Source: CAWAXW01 sp963786155
Lineage (GTDB): Bacteria; Actinomycetota; CADDZG01; WHSQ01
Assembly (NCBI GenBank): GCA_963786155.1
Contig: CAWAXW010000006.1
Location: 682,001-746,000 of the forward strand
Length of the DNA: 64,000 nt
Direction of reading: 5' to 3'
A program made the translations under genes and the position numbers. Positions 8,320 through 18,090 of the stretch are shown piece by piece; the stretch's first letter is position 1; each line of letters opens with the position of its first letter. The notes below the pieces were generated by a model. The model worked only from the letters and a program-made list of their open reading frames with translations. It ran no database searches and was not told the origin of the DNA.

Positions 8320-9315
8320 TCAGTCCTCACTCGGCGGGTAGAGACCCCAGGTCTTCACCCAGGGCGTCCTCGAGGCGAAGCGTGCTTTGAACGGCTCGTC
8401 GCCTAGCCCGAGGTCGAACACCAGGGCCCCTTCAGCCTTCGCACGTATCAGGAGGTTGCGCATGAGCACCTCGCCCGGCGAGTGTTTGGCGAGCGCGATA
8501 TCGAAGGTTGGCTTGTACCAGAGAAAGGACCCTCCATAGGACATCCCGAAGTGGAAGGCGATGGGCCGTCCGTCCAGAGACACACGGGTGAACCTGATGC
8601 GGCCCGTCGGCCCGACCTCGTCGACGATCGAACGATAGAACCGGCGTTGTTTCTGTTCGAGAAACAAGCTGGGATACGGAGTTGCATCCCATCGCTGCAC
8701 GTGTTGCTCGAAGAATGCGTCTAGGTAAGGGTGGATCGCGTCCGGCTCGGTCTCGTGGACGACCTCCAGGGCGCCGGATCTCTGCAGGCCCCTTTCGTGT
8801 CGAACGAGGCTCTTCTTGTTCGCCGCTGTTTCCAGTGCTTCGCCGTTACCGGCATCAAGCAAGGGAGCCGGCAGCCCTCCCTCGTCGAAGAGCCTCAGAC
8901 CCAAGCGCTCCGCAACCCCCTCGAGCATCTCGCCCGTGGGAGAGGAATCCGGCACGTGATACAGCCGGATCCCAACGAAGTCTGGACACAGCTCTATCGT
9001 GTGCCGTAGAAGACCGGCCATCGCCTCGGCCGACGGTCGTCCCAGGAAGTCCAGGTAATCGGAGCCTCCGGAACCGACGAAGAAGAGCATCCCCTCGTGG
9101 GCGTACATCGGGGCGATCGCGATCTCGGCCCCGGCGCGTTGGGCGACCACGATCAGCCGGCCGGCTCCGAACGTCGCCCACCACGCCCGTTGCCACTCCA
9201 GCGTCATGAATATCGAGCGCGTCGGCGATCCGGCCAGCGCCTCGTTCCACCCGAGACGCAGGCCGTCCGCCAAGTCGTCGGTCGTCACGACGGACGCCTG
9301 GGGCTGTGTGATCAC
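8320..9315 (-). CDS. FemAB/BioF2-like GNAT acyltransferase
   Basis: A protein of about 331 residues resembling the FemAB or CelD/BcsL-type GNAT family, which transfers an acyl or aminoacyl group and is often found in exopolysaccharide loci. Evidence is the overall layout: SIFMTLEWQRAWWATFG near residue 30, PMYAHEGMLFFVGSGGSDYLD near 65, and the C-terminal block IAFHFGMSYGGSFLWYKP near 260 followed by PGEVLMRNLLIRAKAEG and FDLGLGDEPFKARFAS, typical of the second GNAT lobe. The GTG at 9315 overlaps the upstream TGA as GTGA. The frame stays open to 9582, but the Arg-rich upstream part is the shadow of the GT4 gene. No signal peptide. Confidence 0.72.
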   Translation of the reverse strand: MITQPQASVVTTDDLADGLRLGWNEALAGSPTRSIFMTLEWQRAWWATFGAGRLIVVAQRAGAEIAIAPMYAHEGMLFFVGSGGSDYLDFLGRPSAEAMAGLLRHTIELCPDFVGIRLYHVPDSSPTGEMLEGVAERLGLRLFDEGGLPAPLLDAGNGEALETAANKKSLVRHERGLQRSGALEVVHETEPDAIHPYLDAFFEQHVQRWDATPYPSLFLEQKQRRFYRSIVDEVGPTGRIRFTRVSLDGRPIAFHFGMSYGGSFLWYKPTFDIALAKHSPGEVLMRNLLIRAKAEGALVFDLGLGDEPFKARFASRTPWVKTWGLYPPSED

Positions 9316-10506
9316 GGCGCAGCCTCGACCCTCTTGCGATCGAGGGCCCCCCTGTAGACCTGCTCCAATCGTGCGACGCAGTTTCGGGTATCCGCGTGCT
9401 CTTCTACGAAGCGTCGCCCCCCGTCTCCCAGCTTCCGTGCAAGTTCCGGGACGGAGATCAGTGCGTCGATGGCGCCGGCGATCGCGTCCACATCGGCCGG
9501 GGGAACGAGGAATCCGTTCTCTCCGGGTCGCACGATCTCGCCGGCGCCTCCTGCGGCAGAAGCGATGACGGGAACGCCGCAAGCCATCGCCTCGAGGAAC
9601 ACGAGGCCGGGGCCGCCCTCGTAGAGCGACGGCGCGGCGAGAACGTCGGCGCGACCCAAGATCGACGGCAGCTCGGACCGATCGACGTGGCCTACGACCT
9701 CGAGCGTTGCACGGCTGTCGGCGAGTCGCCCGCGTAGCCGGTCGACGTGATCGGGTTCGCCTCGCCCCACGAGTACCAGCTCCAAACCCTCGTGGCTGGG
9801 GGCGAGCGACCTCACCGCTTCGACCAGGTGTTCCACTCCTTTGCTGGGAGCGAGCCGGCCGACGAATACGATCCGCCGGCCGCTTCGCCGCTCGGTGGGC
9901 GGTTTGAACTCCTCCAGGTCGACCCCGAGGTGAACCACCTCGACATCATTCGCATCGATGCCGTGGAGCCTGGCGCACCAGTCGCGCGAGCACGCGCTCG
10001 AGGAGATGACTCCATCGGCCGCTCGCAGGCTCGCGCCTTCCATGTGCATCCCGACTTCGTACAGATGAGAGTCCTTGGGCGGCCAGGAGATCGTCTCCGC
10101 GAGCATCGCCAGCGGTCCATGGATGTGGACGATCGCTGCCGTCTCGTTCCATTCCGACCGGTTGATGAGATAGACGTAACCCTCACCGGCCCATTCCGGG
10201 AAGTCGACCACGTCCAGAGGCTGGCTCTGGTGGACGCGCGCAAGCTCGATCGCAACTTTCGTGCTGTGGGTGATCCACCGCGCGGACTCATCCATGATGG
10301 GAAGCTCGGCATCTGCACCCGGGATCCGGATGATCGTTGAGCCGTCTCGCCGATCCTCGTGACGCTTGTCCCCGGTCGAATGAGAGGATCACGATCACCT
10401 CGTGGCCCAGCGCCGCCAATCCCCGCGCCTTCATCTGAGTCTGCGCGGCGATGCCGCCATGTCCCGTCTCCGGGGGATACTCCTGCGAGACCAGCGCGAT
10501 CCTCAT
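9312..10506 (-). CDS. Family 4 glycosyltransferase, frameshifted
   Basis: A retaining GT-B glycosyltransferase. The start (MRIALVSQEYPPETGHGGIA, ATG at 10506) and the rest are in different frames. Deleting one C from the CCCC at 10370-10373 joins ILSFDRD to KRHEDRRDGSTIIRIPGADA and restores about 397 residues. The donor lobe has RRIVFVGRLAPSKGVEHLV, PSLYEGGPGLVFLEAMACG with the E-x7-E pattern, and a GENGFLVPP loop, all classic GT4 features. It starts 20 bases after the ABC exporter gene ends and its stop overlaps the FemAB-like GTG start. Both halves keep conserved motifs, so the indel looks like a sequencing error. Confidence 0.8.
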
Positions 10507-10526
10507 GTGACGAGCGTAGGGGAACG

Positions 10527-12341
10527 TCAGGCGCGGTTGGCCTCGGCCGGTGAAAGCCGTATGACGCCCGCGCTGGCCCGGCCCTCGACGCGCACGATCC
10601 TTCCGTGCTCGAGCTCGATGCGGGCGTCGCAGTAGTCGAGGGTGCCCAGCCTGTGGGCGATCATCAGCGTCGTGCGCCCAACCATCAGTCGTGCCATGGC
10701 TTCCATGATCTCGCTTTCGGTCTTGACGTCCACCGAGCTGGTCGGCTCGTCGAGGATCAGGATCGGCGCGTCCTTCAGGAACGCCCGAGCCAGCGAGATC
10801 CGCTGACGTTCACCACCGGACAGGCGCATCCCTCGCTCTCCGACGAGCGTGTCGTAACCGTTGGGCAACTCGATGATGAAGTCATGGGCATTCGCGGCCT
10901 TGGCAGCTGCCTCGACCTCTTCGAGCGAGGCGGTCGAGCGCGCGTAGGCGATGTTCTCGGCGATGCTCGACGAGAACAGGACGGGGTCCTGCAGGACGAT
11001 GGCGAACTGATCTCGCAGATCGGCCAGCACGTAATCGCGATGGGGGATTCCGTCGAGAAGGATCGCCCCCCGATCGGGGTCGTAGAACCGACACAACAGA
11101 TTGACCAAGGTCGTCTTGCCGGCTCCGGTCCGGCCGGCGATGCCGAGCTTGGTGCCCGGCTCGACCTCGAACGAGACATCTGAGAGAACTTCAGTCTTCC
11201 CGTCGTAGCTGAAGTCAACGCGATCGAAGGCGATATGTCCACACGCTCGCTCCAGAGGCCGGGCATCCGGCCGCTCGTCCACGTCGGGTGCCTCGTCGAC
11301 CAACTCGTAGGCACGCCGAAGTCCCGAGAGCGACGACTGCACGCCGGCCACGAGCTGGCTCATGTCCTTGAGTGGGGAGTAGAGCTGAGTCAGATAGGAC
11401 AGGACGATGATCAGAGCACCCAGAGTCATCGCGCCCGTTTGCACGCTTCGAACCCCCACGAAAAGCACGGTCGCGGTGCCGATCGCGGCGACGATGTGAA
11501 CGATCATCCCCAGGCCACCCTCGGCAGCGGCTATGCGCAACCGGGCGCGCATCCCCTTCTTCGAATACATCACGAACCGGCTCTGCTCGTTCTCCTCGCG
11601 TCCGAATGCCTTTACGACTCGAAGACCGGTGAGAACCTCTTGGACGACACCGAGCGCGTCGCTTTCCAACTCGCGCACCCTGTCGTACCGGCCCCCCATG
11701 CGTTTCTGGTACCGGCTCGACGCGAGATAGATGCAGGGTGCGACGCTGAGAGCGACGAGCGCTAGTTGGAGATCGAGCCGGGCGATGACATAGACCATCG
11801 CCGTCAGAGTGAGTAGGGCGGAGAACAGCGGCAGCACTCCGCCCATGATCAACCATTGGATCGAAGGAGCGTCGTACTGGATCCGGTAAATGGAGTCGGC
11901 CGTGCCACGGCGATCGTGGAACGCGAGCGAGAGGCGCTGCACGTGCCGGAAGAGCCGGGACCGGAACCGCAAGGTGAGCTGCTCTCCGGTGTAGGTCTCC
12001 AATAGGTAGGAAGCCACCCATTGACCCTGGGCGAGTAACACCACCAGCACCTCGAGGAATACCGCCAGCAACAGGAGACTCTCGTCACTCGAGGTCACAG
12101 ACTTGGGAAGTACCGCCTGCAGGAAACCGGGGAGCGGCTCGTCGCGGAGCACGCTGTCGACCGCGATCGCGAGCGGAACCGGCGTCAGGAGCGCGATCGG
12201 AGTAGCCAATAGCTGAAGCAGGAAGGCGCCCAAGAGCTTGAGCCGATGGCCCGCGGTATCCGCGAAGACACGGCCCGTCAACCCGCGGTTGCTCACCTGG
12301 GTCTCTTGCGAGCCCTGTTCGCGGAGGGGGCGAGGTGTCAC
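10527..12341 (-). CDS. MsbA-type ABC exporter (membrane domain fused to ATPase)
   Basis: A 604-residue half-transporter that should work as a homodimer, using ATP to flip or export a lipid-linked glycan or other amphiphile. The N-terminal 330 residues carry about six hydrophobic segments, including LKLLGAFLLQLLATPIALL and LLLLAVFLEVLVVLLAQG. The C-terminal ATPase has Walker A GRTGAGKTT, Q-loop IVLQDPVLFS, signature LSGGERQR, Walker B ILILDEPTS and switch MIAHRL, all intact. Its ATG at 12341 overlaps the stop of the GH-GT2 fusion by four bases. The context points to export of a lipid-linked sugar intermediate; drug or peptide export cannot be excluded. Confidence 0.85.
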   Translation of the reverse strand: MTPRPLREQGSQETQVSNRGLTGRVFADTAGHRLKLLGAFLLQLLATPIALLTPVPLAIAVDSVLRDEPLPGFLQAVLPKSVTSSDESLLLLAVFLEVLVVLLAQGQWVASYLLETYTGEQLTLRFRSRLFRHVQRLSLAFHDRRGTADSIYRIQYDAPSIQWLIMGGVLPLFSALLTLTAMVYVIARLDLQLALVALSVAPCIYLASSRYQKRMGGRYDRVRELESDALGVVQEVLTGLRVVKAFGREENEQSRFVMYSKKGMRARLRIAAAEGGLGMIVHIVAAIGTATVLFVGVRSVQTGAMTLGALIIVLSYLTQLYSPLKDMSQLVAGVQSSLSGLRRAYELVDEAPDVDERPDARPLERACGHIAFDRVDFSYDGKTEVLSDVSFEVEPGTKLGIAGRTGAGKTTLVNLLCRFYDPDRGAILLDGIPHRDYVLADLRDQFAIVLQDPVLFSSSIAENIAYARSTASLEEVEAAAKAANAHDFIIELPNGYDTLVGERGMRLSGGERQRISLARAFLKDAPILILDEPTSSVDVKTESEIMEAMARLMVGRTTLMIAHRLGTLDYCDARIELEHGRIVRVEGRASAGVIRLSPAEANRA

Positions 12342-14729
12342 TTCTGCGCTCCGGCGCTGCTATCTCGTAAGGCATCGCCTACACGAGCGCGCACGATCGC
12401 GAGCTCCATCGCGGCGATCACTACGGTTCCTCCCAGGACCGCGAGGCCGAGGCTCGGTCCGGACAGCATCAGTCCCGCTCCGATAAGAACCGCTACGACC
12501 AGTCCGGCACGGAGGCGATAGCCCACCCTCGCGACGGGCGTCCAGCGCCACAGCACCGCGGTCGAGATCCGAGCTGCTACAAGGAGACCGACCGAGACCT
12601 CGATGTCCCAGCGATCATTAGGCTCCACGATCCGGACCGCGCACCTCCGCGCTTCGAGCATGCGCTGAAGCCGAGTCAGCCACCGGCCACGATCCCCCTC
12701 CCACGACGTTGCCGCCGTTGGAGTCTCCATCCGACTCACCTTGCCGGGTCGCACCCGGCCCCACGCCGCGCCACAGCGGCTGCAGCACGTGTAGTGCACC
12801 GGCGAGCAGCTTCAGCGCCACCGGGCGGGGTTCGGTGCGGTTCACGTGAACGCCCGCCGCCACGGTTCCCGCATAGGCTATGAGGCCCAGAAGCAGCGCG
12901 GCCGGGAGCACGAGGGACCACAGGCTTAACCAGGCTAATGGGAATCCAAGGAGACCCACGGCGACCGTGATCGGCAACAGCGCGCCGGCCCAGCCGAGCG
13001 CGTGTTCGGATGGACGATGCACCACGCCCTGGTAGGGCGCCGAACCCTGATAGCCGTGGTAGACGACCGGTTGGAGGAACCCCGACAGCGGGCGTGGCCC
13101 CCCATAGATGAACCCAGACCAGCGCGCCTGACCCAGACGATTGAAGCGGTGCCGGTGGCGCGACTGCAACAGGCGCTCGGCCCGGCCGTAGCCACGCTGC
13201 TGGCGGAGATAGCCCGAAACCGAATCCCTGCGGTGATGCCAGACCTGAGCCGCCGGAGAGAAACCGATCTCTCGTCCGCGATCGAGGATCTTCCAGCAGA
13301 CGTCGACATCGTCGCCGGCCGCCGTGTAGATCGGGTCGAAGCCGTCAACTTGCACGAGAGCTTCCTTCAGAAAGGCCATATTGCATCCGGGAACGTGCTC
13401 GGCTCGATCGTCGGTGATCAGAACGTGGATGGGCCCACCCGGAGACTGCGCGACCGCCCGCTCCGTGAACGCAGCGTCGGGCATCGGCGAGTTCGGCCCA
13501 CCGGTCGCAACCACCGCTTCACCCTCGAGAGAGAGTGCCAGGTGGTAAGGCCATTCGGGATGGCACGCGGCATCCACGTCGATGAACGCGACGATCTCTC
13601 CGGTGGCCGCCTGGATTCCTGCGTTTCGAGCCACGCTCAACCCCGAATGAGGTAGCTCCAGCAGCCGAACGGGGAACCTGCGGGAGATCTCGGCCGTGGC
13701 GTCTGTGGATCCATCATCGCAAACGATGATCTCGAAGCCCGGATAGTCGACCGCAACGAGCGAACTCAAACAACGCTGTAGGACCTTCTCCTGGTTGTAC
13801 GCGCACACGACCGCGGTGACCGTCGGCCAGACCTCCCGCAGGTCCCGCATCGATCGCCTCGCCCACTCCTTCACCACCCCCACCGCAGATCGCTCGTTGC
13901 GATCGTCGTCGGTGATGCCGAAGCCCCAGCCCTCGACCGGTTTCCCGTCCACCGCCCACTCGTCCGTCCACGAGAACACCGTCGCTCCGGCACAGCCCCC
14001 CTCGTCCACCGCACGCAGCTGCCACTCGAGCGCGGCGGCCTGGGCTTCCTCACCGTGGATCGTTGCCGCAAGTCCAAGTTCGGTGATCATCAGCGGGATG
14101 TCTCCGGTTACAACCTGCAGTCTTCCGATGTAGGCCTTCAACCGCTCCTCTTCTTCCAGGAAGACGTTGAAGCAGGCTAGGTCCTGCCCGGCGATCTCGA
14201 GATATTCGGTGGTCGGGTAGTTCGAGTAAGTGGCGAGCATGTCCTCGTCACCGGCATGCACCCGCGCGACCAGCTCCGAGAGGATCTCTGCCACCTCCCG
14301 AGGCCCATGGAGGCGCGTCACGTCGCCGGGGACCTCGTTGCCCACAGCGATAGCCAGCACGGTGGCGTTACCCGAACACGCTTGCAGCGCGGCATCGACG
14401 GCCCTGCGGGCCTCGTCGCGCACTCGACGGTGAGCGGCGCGCCCCGGAGATTCCTCGTAACGCCAGTCGCGATAGTCCAAGCCGACGATAACTCGCAGAC
14501 CGTTCTCTTCGGCAAGCTCGAGGAGGTCGGTGGGCGGGAGGGTATAGGTCCGAACGGTATTGAGCCCCAGCCGGCTCATCGCCGCGAGATCCTCTTTTAT
14601 CTGGAACCGCTCGGGGAAGAGAGAACCGTCCAGCCGCGGAGCGAAACTGCCATACGTCACGCCTCGGACCTTGAAAGGCGCGCCGTCGAGCGCTAGGTGC
14701 TTACCGGCAGTTACGACTCGGGAGGTCAT
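12338..14729 (-). CDS. Glycoside hydrolase-GT2-membrane fusion protein, frameshifted
   Basis: A bifunctional protein of about 796 residues. Residues 1-290 look like a TIM-barrel glycoside hydrolase: VRGVTYGSFAP, LGLNTVRTY, the acid/base motif GNE (E132) and a nucleophile in ITELG (E217), then FSWTDEW. Residues 300-560 are a GT2 domain with VVCAYNQE, CDDGSTD and the DVD metal motif near 384-386. The C-terminal 200 residues hold several hydrophobic segments. The tail is one frame over: dropping one C from the CCCC at 12759-12762 joins LWRGVG to RVRPGKVSRMET and extends the protein to the stop at 12338, overlapping the exporter start by four bases. A role in building and trimming one polymer at the membrane is inference. 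Confidence 0.75.
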
Positions 14730-16088
14730 CTGACAACGCGAGTCTCCGCGCTGCTCGAGCGACGCCCGATCGAGACGTACCGGAACCCCGCTTCCCGCAG
14801 CGTGGAGGCATCCATCTCATTGCGTCCGTCGATGAACAAGCGTCCGCGCATCGCCCCACGCAGCTTTAGGAGATCGAGGGCGAGATATTCCGGCCACTCC
14901 GTAGTAAGCACGACCGCGTCCGTTCGGTAGGCGGCGGCGTACGGATCGGAAGCGACACTAAGGTCGAGCTCACCGACGCCTCGGACGACCGGGTCGTGAG
15001 CCGTCACCATCGCGCCGAGGTCCAGCAACCGTCGGGCGATCTCCACGCCGGGCGAGTCGCGCGTGTCGTCGGTTCCCGGCTTGAAGGCGAGTCCGAGGAT
15101 CGCGATGCGCCTGCCGCGCAGGGTTCCCAGCTGGCTCTGCAGCTTCTCCACGATCCGGCCTCTCTGGCGGTCGTTCAACTCGATCACCGCTCTCAGCAGC
15201 CGGGCGTCGTAACCGAACTCGCCGGCCGCAGCTATGAGTGCTTCTAGGTCCTTGCCGAAGCAGGAACCGCCCCACCCGACGCCGGCCGCCAGGAACTGGG
15301 GGTTGATCACGCGCGTCGAGGCCCATCGCCGCTGCAACATCGCTCACGTCGGCGCCCACGAGGTCGCAGATGTTCGCGATCTCGTTGATAAAGCTGATCT
15401 TCATCGCGAGGAAGGCGTTGGAGCCGTACTTGATCGCTTCTGCAGTCAAAGCCGACGTCCGAACCAGCGGCACTCGCTCTTCCCGTCCTCCCTCGAACGT
15501 CTGCTCGAGGATCGGGCGGTATAGCTCCGCTACGACATCCAGAGCACGTTCGTCGTTGCTCCCGAGCACGACGCGATCGGGGTGCATGAAATCCACTATC
15601 GCGCTGCCTTCGCGGAGGAACTCCGGGTTCGACACCACGCCGAAGCGATGGTGCGCATCGCGATCCGACATTGAGTGTTCGATTGCGGAGCCGACCCAGT
15701 CCACGCTTCCGATGGGAACCGTGCTCTTGTTGACGATGACCTTGTAGGCGTCGATTGCAGGCCCTATCGATCGAGCTGCACTCTCCAACGCTCGGAGATC
15801 GGGGCGCCCATCGGGGCCGAGAGGGGTACCTACGCACAAGAAGATGACCTGTGCATGGGAGACCGCAGCGGAGATGTCTTCGGTGAACGTCAATGTCCCC
15901 GTTTCGAGCCCCGCTCGAACCGCGTCCTCAAGGCCCGCTTCGTAGAAGGGGACGATCGCCGATTGCAGGGCCTGAAGCTTCGAGGGGTCGGCCTCGACGG
16001 CCACGACCTGCGAGCCGAGGCGCGCGAAGCACGCTGCGACCACGGTCCCCACGTACCCGCTGCCCACAACCGCGACGGGAGCTCTCAT
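14726..16088 (-). CDS. ugd: UDP-glucose 6-dehydrogenase, frameshifted
   Basis: Oxidises UDP-glucose to UDP-glucuronate with two NAD, supplying an acidic sugar for the polymer. From the ATG at 16088 it opens with VAVVGSGYVGTVVAACFA (Rossmann loop), then FLCVGTP, NKSTVPIGS, SNPEFLREG, and after the break GVGWGGSCFGKD with the catalytic Cys, and GLAFKPGTDDTRDSP. The two halves (16088 to about 15315, and about 15315 to 14726) are in different frames. The expected GLDARVINPQFL is restored if a CG was lost from the GCGCG run at 15309-15316 on the + strand. It is the first gene of the minus-strand operon and its stop overlaps the fusion gene start. An ATG farther upstream at 16130 gives an extension with no family match. 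Confidence 0.88.
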
Positions 16089-16300
16089 CGTCCGCCCCAA
16101 ACTCGAGTAATCAATGGCAGAGTTTTCCATCCCATATCCTGGAACCTATAGATTTCCCCGCGTGCCGGAAAGAGTCCTTTCCGGCCACTTTTTCCGCCGG
16201 AGGCATGGCCTACCCGCACTAGTCCCGTGGGCGTAACGGAGCAGAGGCCGTTTGTGCTACGCGTTTTTACCGGATTATTCGCATTTTCGCGCCGTCGGAG
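16089..16300 (-). promoter_or_regulatory. Leader and promoter region of the glycan operon
   Basis: These 212 bases sit between the ugd start and the end of the lipoprotein gene, and must hold the promoter of the minus-strand glycan operon. The DNA is more AT-rich than the genes around it. A perfect 9-bp hairpin with a 4-base loop lies at 16164-16185; read on the + strand it is followed by a short T run, so it could stop antisense transcripts, or on the minus strand form a leader hairpin about 75 bases before the start codon. I could not place a convincing -35/-10 pair or match a known riboswitch. Confidence 0.4.
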
Positions 16301-16606
16301 CTAGTCAATCCCTTGGTAAGTGGCGCGGAAGGTGTCGTCTTCGTCTTGTTCTAGCTCGAGGTGGACCGTTACAGTCGAGCCATCCTCGGCCTCGACATCG
16401 CAGTCGAACGTCGTGCCCGCCTCCGGGTCCTCGAGGGTGTCGGGACAGCTCACATCTGTCACGACGGAACCGGTCTCCGCCTCGACGACGTCAGTCAGAT
16501 CCTCGGTCAGCTCCAGGTCGTCGACATTCAGGGTCTTCGAGCAGCCGGTCAGGATCAGCGCGCTCGCCAAGAGGGCAGTTACAGCCAAGCGATTCAAGTT
16601 CACCAT
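16301..16606 (-). CDS. DUF4333 lipoprotein
   Basis: A 101-residue predicted lipoprotein. The N terminus is a lipoprotein signal with hydrophobic ALLASALIL and lipobox LTGC at residues 19-22, so C22 would be lipidated and the protein anchored outside the membrane. The mature part is acidic and has the DUF4333 layout: DVSCPDTLEDPEAGTTFDC, two Cys that may form a disulfide, then a short beta-rich tail. DUF4333 is common in actinobacteria and has no assigned function. The gene ends 34 bases before the cyclase-like gene's start on the same strand's downstream side and may share its transcript. Confidence 0.8.
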   Translation of the reverse strand: MVNLNRLAVTALLASALILTGCSKTLNVDDLELTEDLTDVVEAETGSVVTDVSCPDTLEDPEAGTTFDCDVEAEDGSTVTVHLELEQDEDDTFRATYQGID

Positions 16607-16640
16607 CGCATCCTTTCCGTCGCAGGCAATAGAGAGTCGA

Positions 16641-17270
16641 CTAGGTGAGAGCGTAGTAGGTGAGGTTAATCCCCGACACGTTGACCGCCTTCTTTTCGGC
16701 CTCGACGCCTTTACCTTTTAACCGGTCGTGGGCCGCTTCGGTCAGGAACACCTGCCCGAGCTCGGCGATGTCCTCGCCGAGCTTCGAGGCGAGGTTGACC
16801 TCATCGCCGTAGATCACCTTGTTATCGACGTTCACGATGGGGCCGTAACCGATACCCACCGAGACGTATAGATCGCGGGTCGACGGCAAGATGACGTTGG
16901 CCGACTCGAGGCGCTCGGTTATCGCGCGGCTGGCTTCGATCGCTTGCTCGACCTCGTCGAACAAACAGGTGAGGTTGTCGTGGTCCGCCCTGATCAAGAT
17001 GCCCCCGTTCTCTTCCACGCAGGGAAGAGCGAGCTGGCGCATCTGGTGGATCATCAGCAGGAACGAGATCAGGTTCCCGGCGCGCGTGGCTCGGGTGAAC
17101 CCGCTCATGTCCAAGATCATCACGGTCTTGTCCTGGTTGAATATCTCTCGGAGACGATCGGTGATGTCTTCGATCCGCTCGGGATGCTCGGCGAGCTCGT
17201 CGAGGAGGCGCTGCAGGTTCGCCTCCGAGTTGAGTCCTGCTATTGAGGGATCCGGATTCTCGTCCGCCAT
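16641..17270 (-). CDS. Class III nucleotidyl cyclase-like protein, degenerate
   Basis: A soluble 209-residue protein with an adenylate/guanylate cyclase homology domain from about residue 47. The first metal Asp is present (MILDMSGFT, D54) and the second appears as D98 in RADHDNLTCLF, where the usual KxxGDG is changed. The GYGPIV and YGDEVNLASK motifs keep the Asn (N159), but the transition-state Arg is replaced by Lys (K163). Residues 1-46 form a short charged helical lead. There is no membrane or other sensor domain. It could be a weak cyclase, a partner for another subunit, or a nucleotide-binding regulator; catalysis is uncertain. Confidence 0.72.
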   Translation of the reverse strand: MADENPDPSIAGLNSEANLQRLLDELAEHPERIEDITDRLREIFNQDKTVMILDMSGFTRATRAGNLISFLLMIHQMRQLALPCVEENGGILIRADHDNLTCLFDEVEQAIEASRAITERLESANVILPSTRDLYVSVGIGYGPIVNVDNKVIYGDEVNLASKLGEDIAELGQVFLTEAAHDRLKGKGVEAEKKAVNVSGINLTYYALT

Positions 17271-17333
17271 CCCACTCCTTTCGGTTGCGCTGAGTTTTGT
17301 TCGAGGCTATCCCGGGGCTCCGGACATGCCTAC

Positions 17334-17873
17334 CTAGAGGGCCTTGATCAGATAGATCTCTTCCCGGTCGTCCCCCGGCGCGACCCGGATCACCCCGGGG
17401 ATGCGCGCGACTAGCTCGTACCCCTTTAGTTGGTAGAAGGCTTCGGTACCGGTCCCGCCGCGCGCCGTGAGATGAACCTGCTCGATCCCGAGGGCCCACG
17501 CGTGCTCCTCGCAAGCTTTCAGCAACGCGGTCCCTATGCCCTCGCCTTGACGGCTCGGATGTACCTGCAGACGCTTGACCGTTACCCAGTGGCGGAACAA
17601 GGGCCCCGGTCGATGCTCCATAAAGGAGAGCCCCACAACCTCGCCCTCATCACGTGCGACGACGATGTGGGAGTGCCCCGTCCCCACCAGATCGAACGCC
17701 GCGAGCGCAACAGGCCGAACGTCCTCGACCCCGACCGGAGGCACGAACCCAACAAACCCTCCGGCGTTAGACACGTCCGTCCAAAGCAAGATCAGCCCCT
17801 CGACCAACTCCGGGCCGAGCTCCGGATCCAGCTCAAAGCTCAGACTTGAAGCCGTTCTAGATGACTCTTCCAA
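17334..17873 (-). CDS. GNAT family N-acetyltransferase
   Basis: A 179-residue acetyl-CoA-dependent acetyltransferase with one GNAT fold. The acetyl-CoA loop appears as VHPSRQGEGIGTALLKACEEHA near residues 103-124, a good match to the Q/RxxGxG/A motif A, followed by VHLTARGGTGTEAFYQLKGYE (motif B). The substrate is unknown; free-standing GNATs of this size modify antibiotics, amino acids or proteins. The stop lies 63 bases upstream (in + coordinates, downstream in its own sense) of the cyclase-like gene start. The start codon at 17873 lies two bases past the 3' end of tRNA-Gly, so it may be made from the same transcript after tRNA processing. Confidence 0.78.
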   Translation of the reverse strand: MEESSRTASSLSFELDPELGPELVEGLILLWTDVSNAGGFVGFVPPVGVEDVRPVALAAFDLVGTGHSHIVVARDEGEVVGLSFMEHRPGPLFRHWVTVKRLQVHPSRQGEGIGTALLKACEEHAWALGIEQVHLTARGGTGTEAFYQLKGYELVARIPGVIRVAPGDDREEIYLIKAL

Positions 17874-17874
17874 G

Positions 17875-17945
17875 AGCGGGTGAAGGGAATCGAACCCTCG
17901 TAATCAGATTGGAAATCTGAGGCTCTACCATTGAGCTACACCCGC
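17875..17945 (-). tRNA. tRNA-Gly, anticodon TCC
   Basis: Reads a full cloverleaf on the minus strand: 7-bp acceptor stem GCGGGTG/CACCCGC, D arm with GCTC/GAGC, anticodon stem TCAGA/TCTGA around a TTTCCAA loop (anticodon TCC, codon GGA), and a T arm with GGTTCGATTCC. The discriminator base is U, as in many bacterial tRNA-Gly. CCA is not encoded. Confidence 0.93.
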
Positions 17946-18090
17946 TAGGCCCCCTGGCGGGGGTCTGAAAAGACTACGCCGCCAAGACAAATGTCCCGAC
18001 ATTCCGTACGTATTAGTGGCCGAACGCCGCCTGCTGCCTGAGATACGTATTTGGTACGGCGCCTCGAGGCCCAGACAATCAACCCTAGTG

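Noticed and set aside
7668..10506. Mycothiol cluster (PIG-L plus GT4 as MshB/MshA)
   Set aside because: No MshC or MshD, and the genes are in a ugd-led polysaccharide operon.
16089..16300. Cyclic-di-GMP (GEMM) riboswitch before ugd
   Set aside because: A GCACAAACGGCC stretch recalls the GEMM start, but the conserved core and tetraloop receptor are absent.
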